The translations under genes and the position numbers were made by a program. This document shows positions 11,218-22,734 of a DNA stretch of 64,000 nucleotides, piece after piece. The notes under the pieces were generated by a model, which was not told the origin of the DNA, made no database searches, and was given only the letters and a program-made list of their open reading frames with translations. The DNA is taken from assembly GCA_964030475.1 (NCBI GenBank), contig CAXIPT010000012.1, forward strand, positions 358,123-422,122, given 5' to 3'. The stretch comes from Tethya wilhelma. Its lineage: Eukaryota; Porifera; Demospongiae; Tethyida; Tethyidae. The number at the start of each line of letters is the position of its first letter. The stretch's first letter is position 1.

Positions 11218-11676
11218 AGTGTAGGAATCAGTGTAGTAAAAAGTATTGGAACAAGGAGTGTCTCAATTTCGGCACATGACTACTTCATTTTTTCTAATCA
11301 GTTGGCTAAGCCATAGATACTATAGACTACGTGCACGGGATTGGACTCACGCCCACGCACCAGTATTGCTCTAGTACTTTATGTAATCTGCGATCTATGT
11401 TTCTTTTTCACTAATTTTTTTGGAAAAATTTTTTTTTATGAAAGTGGAAAGTTGTTGTTTAGACACTAAAGCGCAAGCTATAGCTTAGTAGACAGCAGTG
11501 GCATAAACTATAACAGATAGGCAAATTAAACTGGACTGCTTTGAACCAATAAGCTATACTATTGTACAGATCATATGAGAGATCGAGAAATAAAAATTAA
11601 TGAAGTAGTCATNATGTGCCGAAATTCAGTCTTGCCTTGTTTCCTTACTTTTTACAGCACTGCCCATTCCTACACT
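11218..11676. mobile_element. ~0.46-kb inverted-repeat element at the foldback apex
   Basis: GTGTAGGAAT...GTAAAAAGTA...AACAAGG...AATTTCGGCACATGACTACTTCATT at 11218-11296 is mirrored at about 11590-11676. The right arm holds an ambiguous base at 11613. The interior includes CATAGATACTATAGACTACG...GGGATTGGA at 11312, which resembles the end of the 22735-23976 element. Confidence 0.65.
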
Positions 11677-12483
11677 ATTTATTTTTATGAAATTTTTACT
11701 ACTTGTTCATTCACTTTTTCCAACACTTAGGTGGTTAATTGCATGTAATCAGAGACTGGTCAGTCTCTACAATAAGCAAGACTTGCAGGTAGCACTACAT
11801 GCGCGCATGCGCAAATTGCAGCGCAATGCCACGTGGTCTACTGACGACCTTTACCTACATCAAAAATGGCTACATAAAAGTACAGAAATTTATACCAGAG
11901 TTTCAAAGATGCCCAGATTTTGTTTGTGGACGGCTTTTAGGCTGAAGCGAGTATAAAAGGGCGTACTACAGATGAAGTCAAGTCTCACTGTATGGTCAAA
12001 GTCTGTCAAATGCCTTTCGTTTCTCTGGAAATCGCGTTCAAGTAAGTCACAAAGGAAGGGAGAAAACAAAATTGCATTGTTCTGGCTTCTCGACAGCGCT
12101 CTCTCCAGAGTACTCTAGGAAGTTTCTGTGAGTTTTCTTGGTGCATGCAGTTAGATAACTGTCTGAGGGAGGCTCTGAGCACGGTTTCAAAGCTTAGCTA
12201 TCTTTCTCTAAGAGTTTATAAGAGTAAACATTTTGTATTGTGTCAATGGGACAGTCGGCCCATTCCTACTATACGTACTACCGTACGTATGATAAACTTA
12301 CTTTGAGAATGAATTTAGGCTTGCATTGGAATAAGCCTAGATATGGGCACAAAAACAGCTAAGCCTGTCACCCTAGCACAAGTTGCGGTAAAGTGCAAAG
12401 TCCATGCAACTAGGAAATGGGCGGGGCTGAAACTCAAAGTAGGAATAGCTTAGCAAAAAGTGGGCACGGTCAACTAAAAAAAA

Positions 12484-12703
12484 CATACTGTAGAGCCGGA
12501 AATATTGACGGGGATTTTAATTTGACGGTTTGACAGTCAGAGTCCAAATTGTCAAATTTTAATCCGCCAATATTTTGGGCGCCGTATATGAACATATTAT
12601 GAGCATGCGCAAATCCTCAAATTTAATTTCGTCGCAATATTTTTATTTTACATTCAACTGTCAAATTTTTGGACCATCAATATTTCCAGTTATATACAGT
12701 ATG
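12484..12703. mobile_element. ~220-bp MITE (CATACTGTA ends)
   Basis: CATACTGTAGAGCCGGAAATATTGACGG at the left is mirrored by CCATCAATATTTCCAGTTATATACAGTATG at the right. The interior is rich in TCAAATTTT-type repeats. No coding capacity. Confidence 0.75.
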
Positions 12704-13212
12704 TCACTGAGATGTATAGATGGTAATGGCAAAAGGTGAAATGGACGCAAGACAAAACTACTTTTGTACAATTGGAGTTGAAATATTCATTGCTCTTTCA
12801 AGTGGGTTATGAATTATTAACCCTCGGCGTGTGAAAGGGTTATTGTAGTCGTTTTTTCCGTGTGTGTGTGTGTGTGTGTTCACTCTTAATCTGAAGAACA
12901 GCAAGTCTACTCTGAAAATTAAGGACATAAGCATGGAGTACTGATGTTCATCTAAAAAAATATGTGTATCAGAAGCTAAAAGCTTATAGTTCTTGAGCTA
13001 TGCCAGGATTTTCAGTCCAAGCCATCGCTCGGGCGGCCATTTTGGCTACGTGGCCCCACCCACTATAGCACTACATANNNNNNNNNNNNNNNNNNNNNNN
13101 NNNNNNNNNNNNNNNNNNNNNNNNNNNNNNNNNNNNNNNNNNNNNNNNNNNNNNNNNNNNNNNNNNNNNNNNNNNNNTACATCAAGTTACGGTTATTGTC
13201 CCCTCTTTCTAG
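12704..13212. other. Spacer with (GT)n and a 100-N assembly gap
   Basis: The stretch holds a (TG)n tract at about 12858-12880 and a run of 100 Ns at 13078-13177. The 5' exons of the SAMD3-like gene (including any SAM domain) could lie in the gap or be absent. Nothing else is recognised. Confidence 0.9.
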
Positions 13213-15117
13213 ATTGTAGTATTGCAACATGTTCCTGATAGGCTGCCTGGATGGGAAGATGATTTCATTGTTCCCAAGCAATACAGTGAGGTTGTAATGA
13301 CTGAACTGACATCTGGTAAAATTACTGGTACCTCACGGAAGGCTATAGTGCAAGACGTGGCAGCTAAGTGTTTCAACTACTGCAAGTACCCCACAACACC
13401 CCAGATAGAAGTTGTTGCCAGCAAGATTGTGTCTACATTCCCAGTGTTGGTTGATACCCTTGGAACTGGACATGTAAGTTACAAATAATACTGTACATAG
13501 TGGATTTAAGAGATACATATGTGACTACACATGCATGGTATATCCACTGCAGGGATCTTGGGCAGAGTCGCTAAAAACTCGTCTAAAAAATATGCGCCGT
13601 AAACCACGCTCTGACGTGACTGGCATGAAATTTGACCCACCATCAAGAAAGAAGTCATGTTCATCACATCATGTGTGGGCCAGGACGGACACTGGTAATG
13701 TAGATGAGGCCACATACAAGAGACACAAGCAGGTACATCTATACATGTTATTGTACCATTATAGTTAGACCTCACTTCAAAGGTACTGCCGAAGTTTACA
13801 TATCTCATGTATGGTCTGTTGTTACTATATCAGGCAATGAAAACAGAGATGACGAAGAAGAAGGTTAACAAGGAGAGAGTGATGATTTTAATGAAGGAGT
13901 GTGCGGTGAACAGGCAACATTGGATCATGAATGATGAACCTGTTGTGTCAGTAGTACAGGAGGAGTTTCCTGCTCTGTTGGAGCACACTATAGTAAGCTA
14001 CTGTACACACCATAAAATATTTTTATATGGCATCATCTACATGCATTTGCTATATACATGCATGCATGGATCATCATGCACCATGTCACGTGCATGTGCA
14101 TTGTGCTCCTTGTATAGATGCTAGAGGAATTTAAGGAGTTGGTGAAAGCTGATGAGCCGATGACAGACAGATTTGCAGTGAAGTGGGAAGAATGGTCACC
14201 TAAGATTCTATCATATGCAAAGTCAACCAAGAAGAGTGGAACAAAAGACTATCTAAGCCTGCTCTCCACCTCTAACGTTTCTTCAGGTACTATACTCTGT
14301 ATATATGGTTATAATGCATGTTTATGTCATGCACGTAAATACTAACCTTGTGTAGAAAATGTACAATCATTGTGTCATTTTTTTAAACTTTTTTTACAGG
14401 TCAAACAGATGCAGTGACAATGTTAATCCTCATTAAACTCTTCATCACAAGACCAAAGAATGCATCTGATTACTTCCTTGTGTTTTTAAAGGTGAGGCTT
14501 TAAACCACCGTATAGCGGAAAATTTTCGTGGGGGGAAATTTTTGCAAATTTCACGGTTTGGCAGCTTTCCGCGAAAATTTCCCCCCACGAAATTTGTAAG
14601 GTACGTGGTTGTCACGCAACGTTGAGACTCAATCCACGAAAATTTTCCCCGCGAATTTCTATTCAAGACAACAGCGCAAAAATTTTCCCCCATGAAAATT
14701 TTCCGCTATACGGTACGTTTCTGTATACATCATGAATGGTACATTGTTTAGTAATATGGATAATACCCATTCCTATATTATTCCATTTACATCTAGCAAG
14801 ATGAAGATATTCAGAGTGTCATTCGCAAGCAAGCTAATCCTTCCCCCTACATCATCGGAACAGGGGATGACATTCTGCACCTGACACAGCTGTTCATTGT
14901 GTGTGAGAATCAGCTGCAGCCATTCACCCTCACAACATTTTCCTCTGCTGTAACCACACTACTCGCCTACCACTACATATTCAACATTGAATATCCACCT
15001 CAAACACAGGTGGTTTGTAAGTTTCTCGAAAAATTCTGTATTGGGCTGAATAATGCTAAGAAACTGCCAGCAAGTGCTGTAGGAGTTATCAGTGCCATTG
15101 AAAAGCATAAAGAGTGA
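13213..15117 (+). CDS. SAMD3-like protein, copy A (5' partial, six exons)
   Basis: Exons are 13213-13473, 13553-13732, 13834-13992, 14118-14286, 14400-14491 and 14797-15117. All have AG/GT borders with matching phases and give about 393 residues ending at TGA. The pattern matches the region after the SAM domain in the animal SAMD3-like family: a YP-P---Y/V--KIV-TFPVL-D---GHGSW---L-NMRRK block, a basic linker with SRKKS, a central helical segment (NRQHWIMNDEP...EEFPALL), then DDILHLTQLFIVCENQLQPFT with AYHYIFNIEYPPQTQ...FLEKF. No SAM domain, signal peptide or membrane segment is visible, and the function of this family is unknown. The intron 14492-14796 carries a MITE. Every exon is intact, unlike copies B and C, so this may be the functional source copy if its 5' end exists. 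Confidence 0.75.
14516..14715. mobile_element. ~200-bp MITE (ACCGTATAGCGGAAAATTTTCGTGG ends) in intron 5
   Basis: The left end ACCGTATAGCGGAAAATTTTC and the right end GAAAATTTTCCGCTATACGGT form inverted repeats, with an inner second pair (GCGAAAATTTCCCCCC). The same insertion is at the same intronic place in copy B (36775-36962, internally deleted), and its half is in copy C (56885-56946). It therefore predates the duplications. Confidence 0.85.
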
Positions 15118-16382
15118 CTTTGCTAAAGCTAAACCCACTAAACATATCTATAGCTGTATTATAGTTAAGTATTTGTAATTTTCTTAGCTTCATAACTCTT
15201 TATGCATATACCTGTATCAAGTTATTGTTGTACAATAATCATTATGATGTTTTGCATTATTTTTGAACACTTTTGTGGTACACTGTATTGTATTCATTGT
15301 GTTAACCTAACACCATTACATGTGTCAAATTCACTTCATTATAGTATTATTAACACCTATTTAAGTGTAAGGACTACACCTCATATAAGAGTAAATACTA
15401 CCTCTGAGCTGAGAGTCACTCCTGGGACATATAAACTACACCTCTTTTGAGTGTAACTATAGCACCCATATTTTAACTGTGTAGGCTTACATGGCTCCAC
15501 ACCTGGCTTATTAAAATTTTATCTAAAGTTGTTTTCAAAAATTATATTATAAGCATAATAGGGTAAAACTTATAGCATATATGGAGAAATATAAATTTTA
15601 AGCATGATTCCCAAAAGCACAATATTGGAGACTAATTTTAGCATAATATACATATAACTCAGGTCTAACAGCCAAGAAATCTCAATTGAACCCAAACATG
15701 ACCTTGCATGCAGCTTTTGCTTCACTATATGAATTAAGTATAGTGCTGACATCTAATCCTAATTCCTCCATGGAGCCCAATTCTTGTGTCAAGAAATATA
15801 AAACTATTCAATTTGATTGTATAATTACAAAGAAAACTGACATTATAAAAATTAATAACAATTATAACAGAGTTTTCAACCATTTTAGGAAGCCATGGGT
15901 GGAGATGTGGCTGCTTGCAAAAGATATATAGCTATATATCTCAATGTTGTTTTAGAAAACCCCTCAAACCCCATAATAGTTATAGTTAGTTGATTATAGT
16001 TTCTGTTAACTAAATGTAAAAAGGCCTAAACTATGTAAGGGTTTTAGTTTAGTTATCTAACCAAAATTAGTTACTATTTTGCCCTAAACTAAACTAAAGA
16101 TAGCTAAGTTTTAGTTTTCTAAAAACCTAAGCTTTAGCCAGTTTTAGCAAAAAAAAAACAAAACTAAAACTATAAACCTCCCTCCCTTAATATTTTGAGT
16201 ATTTTGGTATAGAAGGGGGTGCATGCTTTTCGCTTCTCGGGTGATTTCCCCCATTGTAGGATAGGCTACTCTTAGACTGGTTCTTGGCCGGATTCACATA
16301 ATTGCTCATTCAGCATGCATGCAATTTTGATTATCATATATATATATATATATTTATGCATATTAAATTTATGTAATAGTTA
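15118..16382. other. 3' flank of copy A and AT-rich spacer
   Basis: 15118 to about 15475 is shared with copies B and C and includes the intact, unoccupied site GCATTATTTTTGAAC near 15256-15270, where copy B holds a transposon. The remainder is AT-rich spacer. At about 16000-16170 there is a low-complexity run built on CTAAACTAAA/TTTAGTTT, and at about 16339-16352 an (AT)n tract. No gene is seen. Confidence 0.75.
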
Positions 16383-16494
16383 TATCACGGGCACGAGGGA
16401 TGTATGGCATTTATTGCACCGAATCCCGAGGGCGCGCAGCGCCCGAGGGCTGAGGTCAATAAATGCTATGCATCCCTCGTGCCCGTGATATAAG
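16383..16494. repeat. ~112-bp palindrome with CCCGAGGGCGCGCAGCGCCCGAGGG core (hairpin 2)
   Basis: TATATCACGGGCACGAGGGATG...GCATTTATTG is mirrored by CAATAAATGC...CATCCCTCGTGCCCGTGATATA, around a centre of CCCGAGGGC...GCCCGAGGGCTGAGG. Arms differ from hairpin 1 but the centre is shared. Confidence 0.9.
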
Positions 16495-17995
16495 TAATTT
16501 ACATCCCCAGGCATTTTTACCATGGCTACATTTATGCTCGTTGCTATAGAGCTTTCTAAGAGACTTATCAACAAGGGTTCATGCTNCTATTTACAATTGA
16601 GTATGATTTAACCCAAGTGCAACACACGATATTTTCATAGCAGCGATGGCTTACAGGGATAGTTTTTGAAAATAACTTGCTCCATAGTCAAATTGCGTAT
16701 TGTGGGCATATAATATGTTTTCTCCTAGCCTAGTTTTAAACCAAAACCTTCTTTTTGTAAAGTTCTGCATCATTTCGAATTCACAACATATTATCCTTGC
16801 TTTGTAACTTCAAAACTCATTTTAAGAAAAACACTGTTTTGAAAGAAATACTTTTCCGAAAGCATCTAGTACCCATGTTTTCGTTTGATTATTTTCATAC
16901 TATTGCAGACTTATCACTACCAATCAGAGTGAGGTTATAAATTTCAATAATAGTATGAGTAGAAATCTTGATCACACTCTCGATGTTTGTGGTTTAGCTA
17001 CTATGTCTCCATACTTAACTGTACATTAGTGATTGTTATTCTAAATGATGATCTTTCATGATTAAACTCCATATATAGTCAATGGTTTTTTTCTCTGTGT
17101 AATAATTATTTGTTGGTGATTAGTACCAAATTGGATAAGGTATATTTTTCCCAATTAGATGGACAAGTGTAAACAAAACCTAACTTTCTAACAACAAATG
17201 AGCCTGAATAATGTGCTGTTGATTGTAAAAGCATACAGCCCATAGCACTATGCAAGTCCTCATTAGAAGTGTGTAAATGATGACTGTTCCAATATAAGTA
17301 CTCTGAACTAGCTACAAGAAAAGTATGTCTTGACAAACTAGATGAGTGTACTGTCCCATGATGTCAATCCATTATTAGTTCTACAATTGATAATACAAAT
17401 ATTGGATATTGTAACATAGCTTGTTCGTACAAATCAATTCCTAGAGAGCCATTTCCAATACATTCAATTTTGCTACAATTCTGTGTCGTGTACCATTATG
17501 TAATTGCACAATTAACGCAAAGTTTTCAGTACTCCTAATGATTATGTTACCAAAGGGTTCCCTCACCTCATGGTTACCCGTAGTAGTTGAATTGTTGTGT
17601 CAGAAATGAAGAAGTTTGTGTAATTCTGCAATACTTGTCTGCAAAGTGAAAGTTGAGTTGCAGTTGCTATCATTCTCAAGTTCACCCTGCTCTCCTTCTG
17701 AAACATTGACCATGGAATTTGATGTGATACAAACTACGTGGGAAAGAGGAGCACTGAGAGATAGCAGAACAAATAAGAAGACAGACTAAGGCCAATGTCT
17801 CTACCATGTTTATACTATTCAACATTGAATTCATGTTTACTTTTGTAACAAAATTATTTTAGTTTTATATATACACAATAATGATAATTTTTGGGAATAG
17901 TGATTGTATACTGTTTCAAAGTTGTTGTCATATTGACATCTGCATGTTTTCAAAATGAAATCCAAATTAAAGTATATAATATATATAGCACTAGT
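16495..17995. other. AT-rich non-coding spacer
   Basis: No conserved frame, repeat family or RNA gene was recognised. An ambiguous base lies at 16586. Confidence 0.6.
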
Positions 17996-18250
17996 AAAAA
18001 CAACATCGGAAATGTAGGAATGGCCAAATCGTAAAAAGAAAGCAAACAAGATGGAATGGCTGTCAGTTGAGTGTGTGCAGAATTCCGCTTCCTGTGTGGG
18101 CTGCATTTAGTACTCTAGCTCTTTCCATGTTGAGTCCCTCATGTTGCCCCATAGGAATAATTCTTTACACATTCAAACAGCCATTCCATCTTGTTTGCTT
18201 TCATTTTACAATTTGGCCATTCCTATGTCTCATTACATTTCCAATGTTTT
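17996..18250. mobile_element. ~255-bp MITE (AGGAATGGCCAAAT...), copy 1
   Basis: About 75-bp inverted ends (ACATYGGAAATGT...AGGAATGGCCAAATCGTAAAAAG...GATGGAATGGCTG) flank a short centre containing TTCCTGTGTGGGCTGCAT. Copies lie at 43899-44115 and 50376-50632. For copies 1 and 3 the similarity continues into the right flank. Confidence 0.85.
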
Positions 18251-18745
18251 TCTTTTTTTTACTTTTTTGTTCTCATTTTTTCATAATTTTGACTCACATT
18301 AATTTGAGTTTGTGTGTATAATATTATGGTAGTTATTTGTACACTATATACAGCATGAATATTATAGCTTGTACTGTATGCTATCAGTAAAGTGAAGCAT
18401 CTCAGCACTGGAGGCTGGAGCTGCTCTAACAAAATTTCTAGCTTTACTTATCTTCTTATAATAACAACTACATAATAAGTGTAACAAAGTAGTCTATTTT
18501 ACCTAAAGACTGAAAGACTACAGAGAGCTCAGCACAACTAGAAATCTTCAGGCAGGCAGCGAGTCTTCACATTCCAAATAATGCACACTTGTATCTGGAA
18601 CAGGGTCGTCAATATGAATTTCGAGTAGCTAATGAATTATGCATGAGCATAGAAATGAATGGACGCCATACAGAGGTGCTTTTCGCTTTGTATTTAGCCA
18701 TCCAATGAGAGACACAGAAAGCCAAACAAAATTATACCACTCACT
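18251..18745. repeat. Duplicated flank shared with ~50633-51120
   Basis: The DNA to the right of the MITE (ATGAATATTATAGCTTGTA..., GTAAAGTGAAGCATCTCAGCAC..., AATGAATTATGCATGAG..., GAGAGACACAGAAA) is repeated in the same order near 50633-51120. The MITE was therefore duplicated with its host DNA, or the true element is about 750 bp. Confidence 0.7.
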
Positions 18746-19490
18746 AAGTGCCATTAAGGGTAAATGATTAATGAAAAAAATTATGCAAAATTGACTCAGT
18801 AACTTTGTAATGGAGTATGTTATCACCATGGAAACATAGGTGAATAATCTTGCATCTATCATGAACATTTGGGGGGGAAAATGTCATGTGACCTAATTCA
18901 TTACCAGAAATTGCTGCTCATTTCACTCACCCAACTTTCACTTAATTAGAACCACCATTTTATATGGAGAGTCAATGGGAGAAAGCTTATGCAAGCTAAA
19001 ATCGACTTACCCAAGAAAAGGACTGTCCTAAAGAAAGTCTTTTGGCAGAAAAAAAGTAACCGTTGCCCTTCTCTGGAATTTTCCCTGAGCACACCCTTGT
19101 AGCTGCTACTTCTGAAAACACTGTAGAAAGCAGTATCTGCGCATGCGCAAATACTTTTCTACAAAGCCATTTGGTGGGGGTCAAAGTGCACAATTGCAAA
19201 TTATTATGTGCTACAGATATTACCGCAAGCACGTGTTATAAGATACAAATTTTAAAGTCATGTTTATTTTCATTTCAGATACAACAAGCAATAAGAACAC
19301 TATATTGAAGCAGCATGTCCATTGGAGTCTTATGCTCTGTTTCTCTAATAACAATGAACATCATGATAGTAATACGATTATACATAGATACACTGGAATA
19401 AACAAGACATGAAAACATGCAGGTTATGGCCCAGTCAAAGCAATTAACTTGTTACAACAGTGTTTGCGTGAAACTTGGGATGTTGGTCAG
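18746..19490. other. Non-coding spacer
   Basis: No frame or repeat was recognised beyond short AT-rich tracts. Confidence 0.5.
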
Positions 19491-19499
19491 AGCAAAAAG

Positions 19500-19515
19500 A
19501 AACAATTAGTGTGTG

Positions 19516-19568
<53 letters not shown>

Positions 19569-19935
19569 TGTGGGTACATGTGTGTGTGTGTGTGTGTGTG
19601 TGTAATCTCTGCCTACAAGATCCGAAAACAGGTTGCCGGTCAGAGCAAATAGAAACAGCAGCTAGTGTGTGTGTGTGTGTGAAACTATGCCTACAAGACC
19701 TGAAAACAGGTTGCTGGTCAGAAACAACAGTGTGTGTGTGTGTGTGTAACTCTATCTGCAAAACCCCAAAACAGGTCGCCAGTCAGAGCAAATAGAACAA
19801 CAGTGTGTGTGTGTGAAACTTTGCCTACAAGACCCGAAAACAGGTTGCTGATAAAACAACACTGTGTGTGTGTAACTCTACCTACAAAACCCCAAAAACA
19901 GGTTGCCGGTCGGAGCAAATAGAAACAACACTCAG
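19500..19935. repeat. Composite minisatellite: (TG)n plus ~45-bp spacer, about six units
   Basis: Each unit joins a (TG)n tract of changing length to a conserved spacer of the form CTGCCTACAAGACCCGAAAACAGG then TTGCCGGTCAGAGCAAATAGAAACAACAG. The TG tract shortens from about 60 bp at the left to about 10 bp at the right. Frames through it (poly Val-Cys, His-Thr) are artefacts. Confidence 0.9.
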
Positions 19936-20969
19936 ATTTGGGCAAGTAGCAACCATTTTGGCAATGCAAAAGTTTGGTTAAGGATATCTTTGTACTGGTT
20001 CAATTCTAAGCATTTTAATTTAGTATAAATATTTACTAATGCAGTTTCTTCAGACACCAAGTTTAAGCATCAGGTGATTAAGGGAGGCGGGGCTGGTCCA
20101 AATAAATGAACTTTTAAAAATGCACAACTGAAGCTAATTAGCCATGCCCACCAAAATTTTTTGTCAAATAATTGTCTTGTGGAAGTTTGGCTGCCATAGC
20201 AACTAATTAACTAGACCCATTTTTTAAAAAATTATTCAAGTTTGGATGTTTCATTGAAACCTCATTAAATACATGAATTTCATCATTTTGACATGAAATA
20301 TTCGTTGCATGAAAAAATTAGGTTATAATTACTACTTTCCTAAACCTTTTCACATGCTGTATAATGAAGATTGCTTTAGGCAATTTTTTATTGGACCCGG
20401 TGGGCCTTAACTGCACAGAGTGAACAGTGGACCCCGCTCAATTCCCCTCTATATAATAGACATTCACAAAAGGTTCCATCCATACAAAGGTGACAAACAG
20501 TAGGTCACTAAGGTGCGACCATATACCAACAAAATTTTCATATGGTGTATGTTGCTAAGGTAAGTACTCAAAAAATAGCGCATTTTTAGCGCAGAGTTTA
20601 AACTTCGCGAGGGAAAGAAAGGGGGGAGGCTTGAGCCCTGCCTACGCCACTGCCATCTACAGTTGGATGAGAAGCAGATGATCCTGAGGACCACTTTGCC
20701 TGAAACATGAAGAAATTGTAGACCGTACATGTGTTCCATTCAACATATCCAAGAAAGGCAAAGTGATACATAACTGGAATTTCCATGTGTTTATACATAG
20801 TCCAGAACCATACATTTGAAAGTTGCAGGACATACTGAAGTCTCTGAAAAGCAAAGGACTAAGGTCTATGTGTAACTCTTGCAATACAGGACCAGGCCAT
20901 GGTGTATCCAATGAACTTTAATGCATACATTAATGAATCAGAATGAGAATGTCCAGCAATCAAGTACAG
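19936..20969. other. Non-coding spacer
   Basis: No gene or repeat family was recognised. Positions 20590-20660 are purine-rich. Confidence 0.5.
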
Positions 20970-22335
20970 TATATATTTTGTTGTATGAAAATGGAACTTG
21001 TTAACCAGCATAAAATGAGCTTTCAAAATTAATGATATATAGATTGCCAAACTTATAAATAAAATTAAAAGATTACAGAATTAGTTTGATCATTACCCCT
21101 CAGTCCCTGTACAATTCCGACAGACAGCACTTATGCATATGGGTGAAGAGCTAATTTGGCCTACGTTTAGCAAACCACAACAAAACGGATATCATTTCAA
21201 TGCTCTTATCACACTGAATGCAATGGTATAGGTCTTAGTTCCATACAACCTTCCTACCTATAAATATACACAAGGTGCCTTTAGGTGTTTTTTGTACCGA
21301 CTACATAGTTTTAACTAGTATCAATTAATTGTTTGTTGTATAATATAAGACAATGGAACTTATTCTAATGTAACATGCTTAAGTAGAGCTTTCAAATGAT
21401 AAATAGCTTACCATCTTTTGAGTAAAATCAAAAATACAAAGTTAGTTTATGAAATTCATAATCCTCAGACCTGTACACGCCTGGGTTTAGCAAACCACAA
21501 CAAAATGGATATCATTTAAATGCTCTATCACACTGAATGTAATGGTAAAGCTCTTAGCTCCATATACCTTCCTACGCTTAAATATATACAAGATGCTTTT
21601 AGGTATTTTTTACACTGACTACCTATTTTTGACTATAATCAGTCAATGGTTTGTTGTATAAACAATGCATGTTACGTGTACGAATGTAACAAGCATAAAA
21701 TAAGTTTTCAAATGATATATAGATTGCCAACTTTTGGATAGAATCAGAAGATACAAAGTTAGTTCGATTCATAACCCCTAAGTCCCTGTACCATTCTGAC
21801 TGTCTATCATATTCAGCACTTATGATGAAGAGGTAATTTGGCCTATTTTTAGCAAAACATAACAAAATGGAAATGCTCTTATCACACTGAATGTAATGGT
21901 AAAGGTCTTATAGTTCTGTACAACTTTCCTACTTACAAGGTGCTTTTAGGTGTTTTTTTGTACTGACTTCAACCATTATCAATCAATGGTTTGTTATAAT
22001 TATGAAAATGGAACTTGTACCAATGTAACCAGCATAAAAATTAATGAGCTTTGAAATGATATATAGATTGCCAACTTTTAGATAAAATCAAAGGATTACA
22101 GAGTTAGTTCGATCATAACCCCTCAGTCCCTGTCCAATTCCGACAGACTATCATATTCTGGACTTATGGGTGAAGAGCTAATTTATCCTATGTTTACAAA
22201 ATGGATATCATTTGAATGCTCTTATCGCACTGAATGTAATAGTACAGGTCTTAGTTCCGTATGACCTTCCTACTTACTAATATACACAAGGTGCTTTTAG
22301 GTGTTTTTTGGACTGACTATATACATAGTTTGACC
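20970..22335. repeat. ~340-360-bp tandem satellite, array II (about four units, opposite orientation)
   Basis: Units begin near 20975, 21345, 21690 and 22005 and contain the complements of the array I landmarks: ATGGAACTTGT, CCAGCATAAAATGAGCTTTCAAA, TTTAGCAAACCACAACAAAATGGATATCATTT, AATGGTAAAGGTCTTAGTTCC and AAGGTGCTTTTAGGTGTTTTTT. Units are more diverged than in array I. A partial unit is at about 24530-24675. Confidence 0.8.
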
Positions 22336-22600
22336 TTATGCAATTGACGTCACGACTTAGAAACTGCGCATGCATTGCTAATGCCGCCATTTTGAAGGGC
22401 AAATTTTTACGTAAAAGTACAACAGCAATACAGAACCATGACAGCTTTTTCGAACATTTTCTGCAGTAAAACTGGAGACTTTCTGTATATAATTTATAAC
22501 ACCATCAGGATTATCTTCAATTACGTCACAACTTCCTAACAACACTGGATGCATTGCTAACTGTTGCATGCCACTTTGAAGGATAAAAATATGGCTAACA
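22336..22600. repeat. Short duplicated segment
   Basis: GACGTCACGACTTAG...ATGCATTGCTAATGCCGCCATTTTGAAGG near 22345-22398 is echoed by TACGTCACAACTTCC...ATGCATTGCTAACTG...CCACTTTGAAGG near 22522-22582. Nothing coding. Confidence 0.55.
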
Positions 22601-22734
22601 TGCGGAAAGCAGAGATTAATCGTTGCTTTACAAGTTCACTGATAGTGCGATTTACAACTTTTGTGGTTCACAGCTACCAAGACAGAATATAGCTAGCCTA
22701 GAGCGTGGAAGCAGTAGTATCAACCACGCTACAG

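Larger units (their letters stand above)
9926..12291. mobile_element. Foldback-type element with ~500-600-bp inverted arms
   Basis: The outer ends (CATACTTACGGTGGTACATATAGTAAGAATGGGCC and its partner ending at 12291) are inverted repeats that contain GGGCCGACTGTCCCA. Inverted similarity continues inward: GAGGCTCTC...CAACTGCATGCA and GAGAGCGCT against 12110-12190, and AGTGAATGAACAAGTAGTAAA near 10400 against its complement near 11695-11720. The arms therefore run from 9926 to about 10425 and from about 11680 to 12291, diverged by point changes. The apex is filled by two other elements (10426-11210 and 11218-11676). No transposase is seen. Confidence 0.75.

Noticed and set aside
16380..16574. 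Minus-strand frame through palindrome 2
   Set aside because: Most residues come from the palindrome arms; no family resemblance.
19444..19795. Frames rich in Val-Cys or His-Thr
   Set aside because: Direct translation of (TG)n/(CA)n; no coding signal. The same applies near 31284 and 60163.
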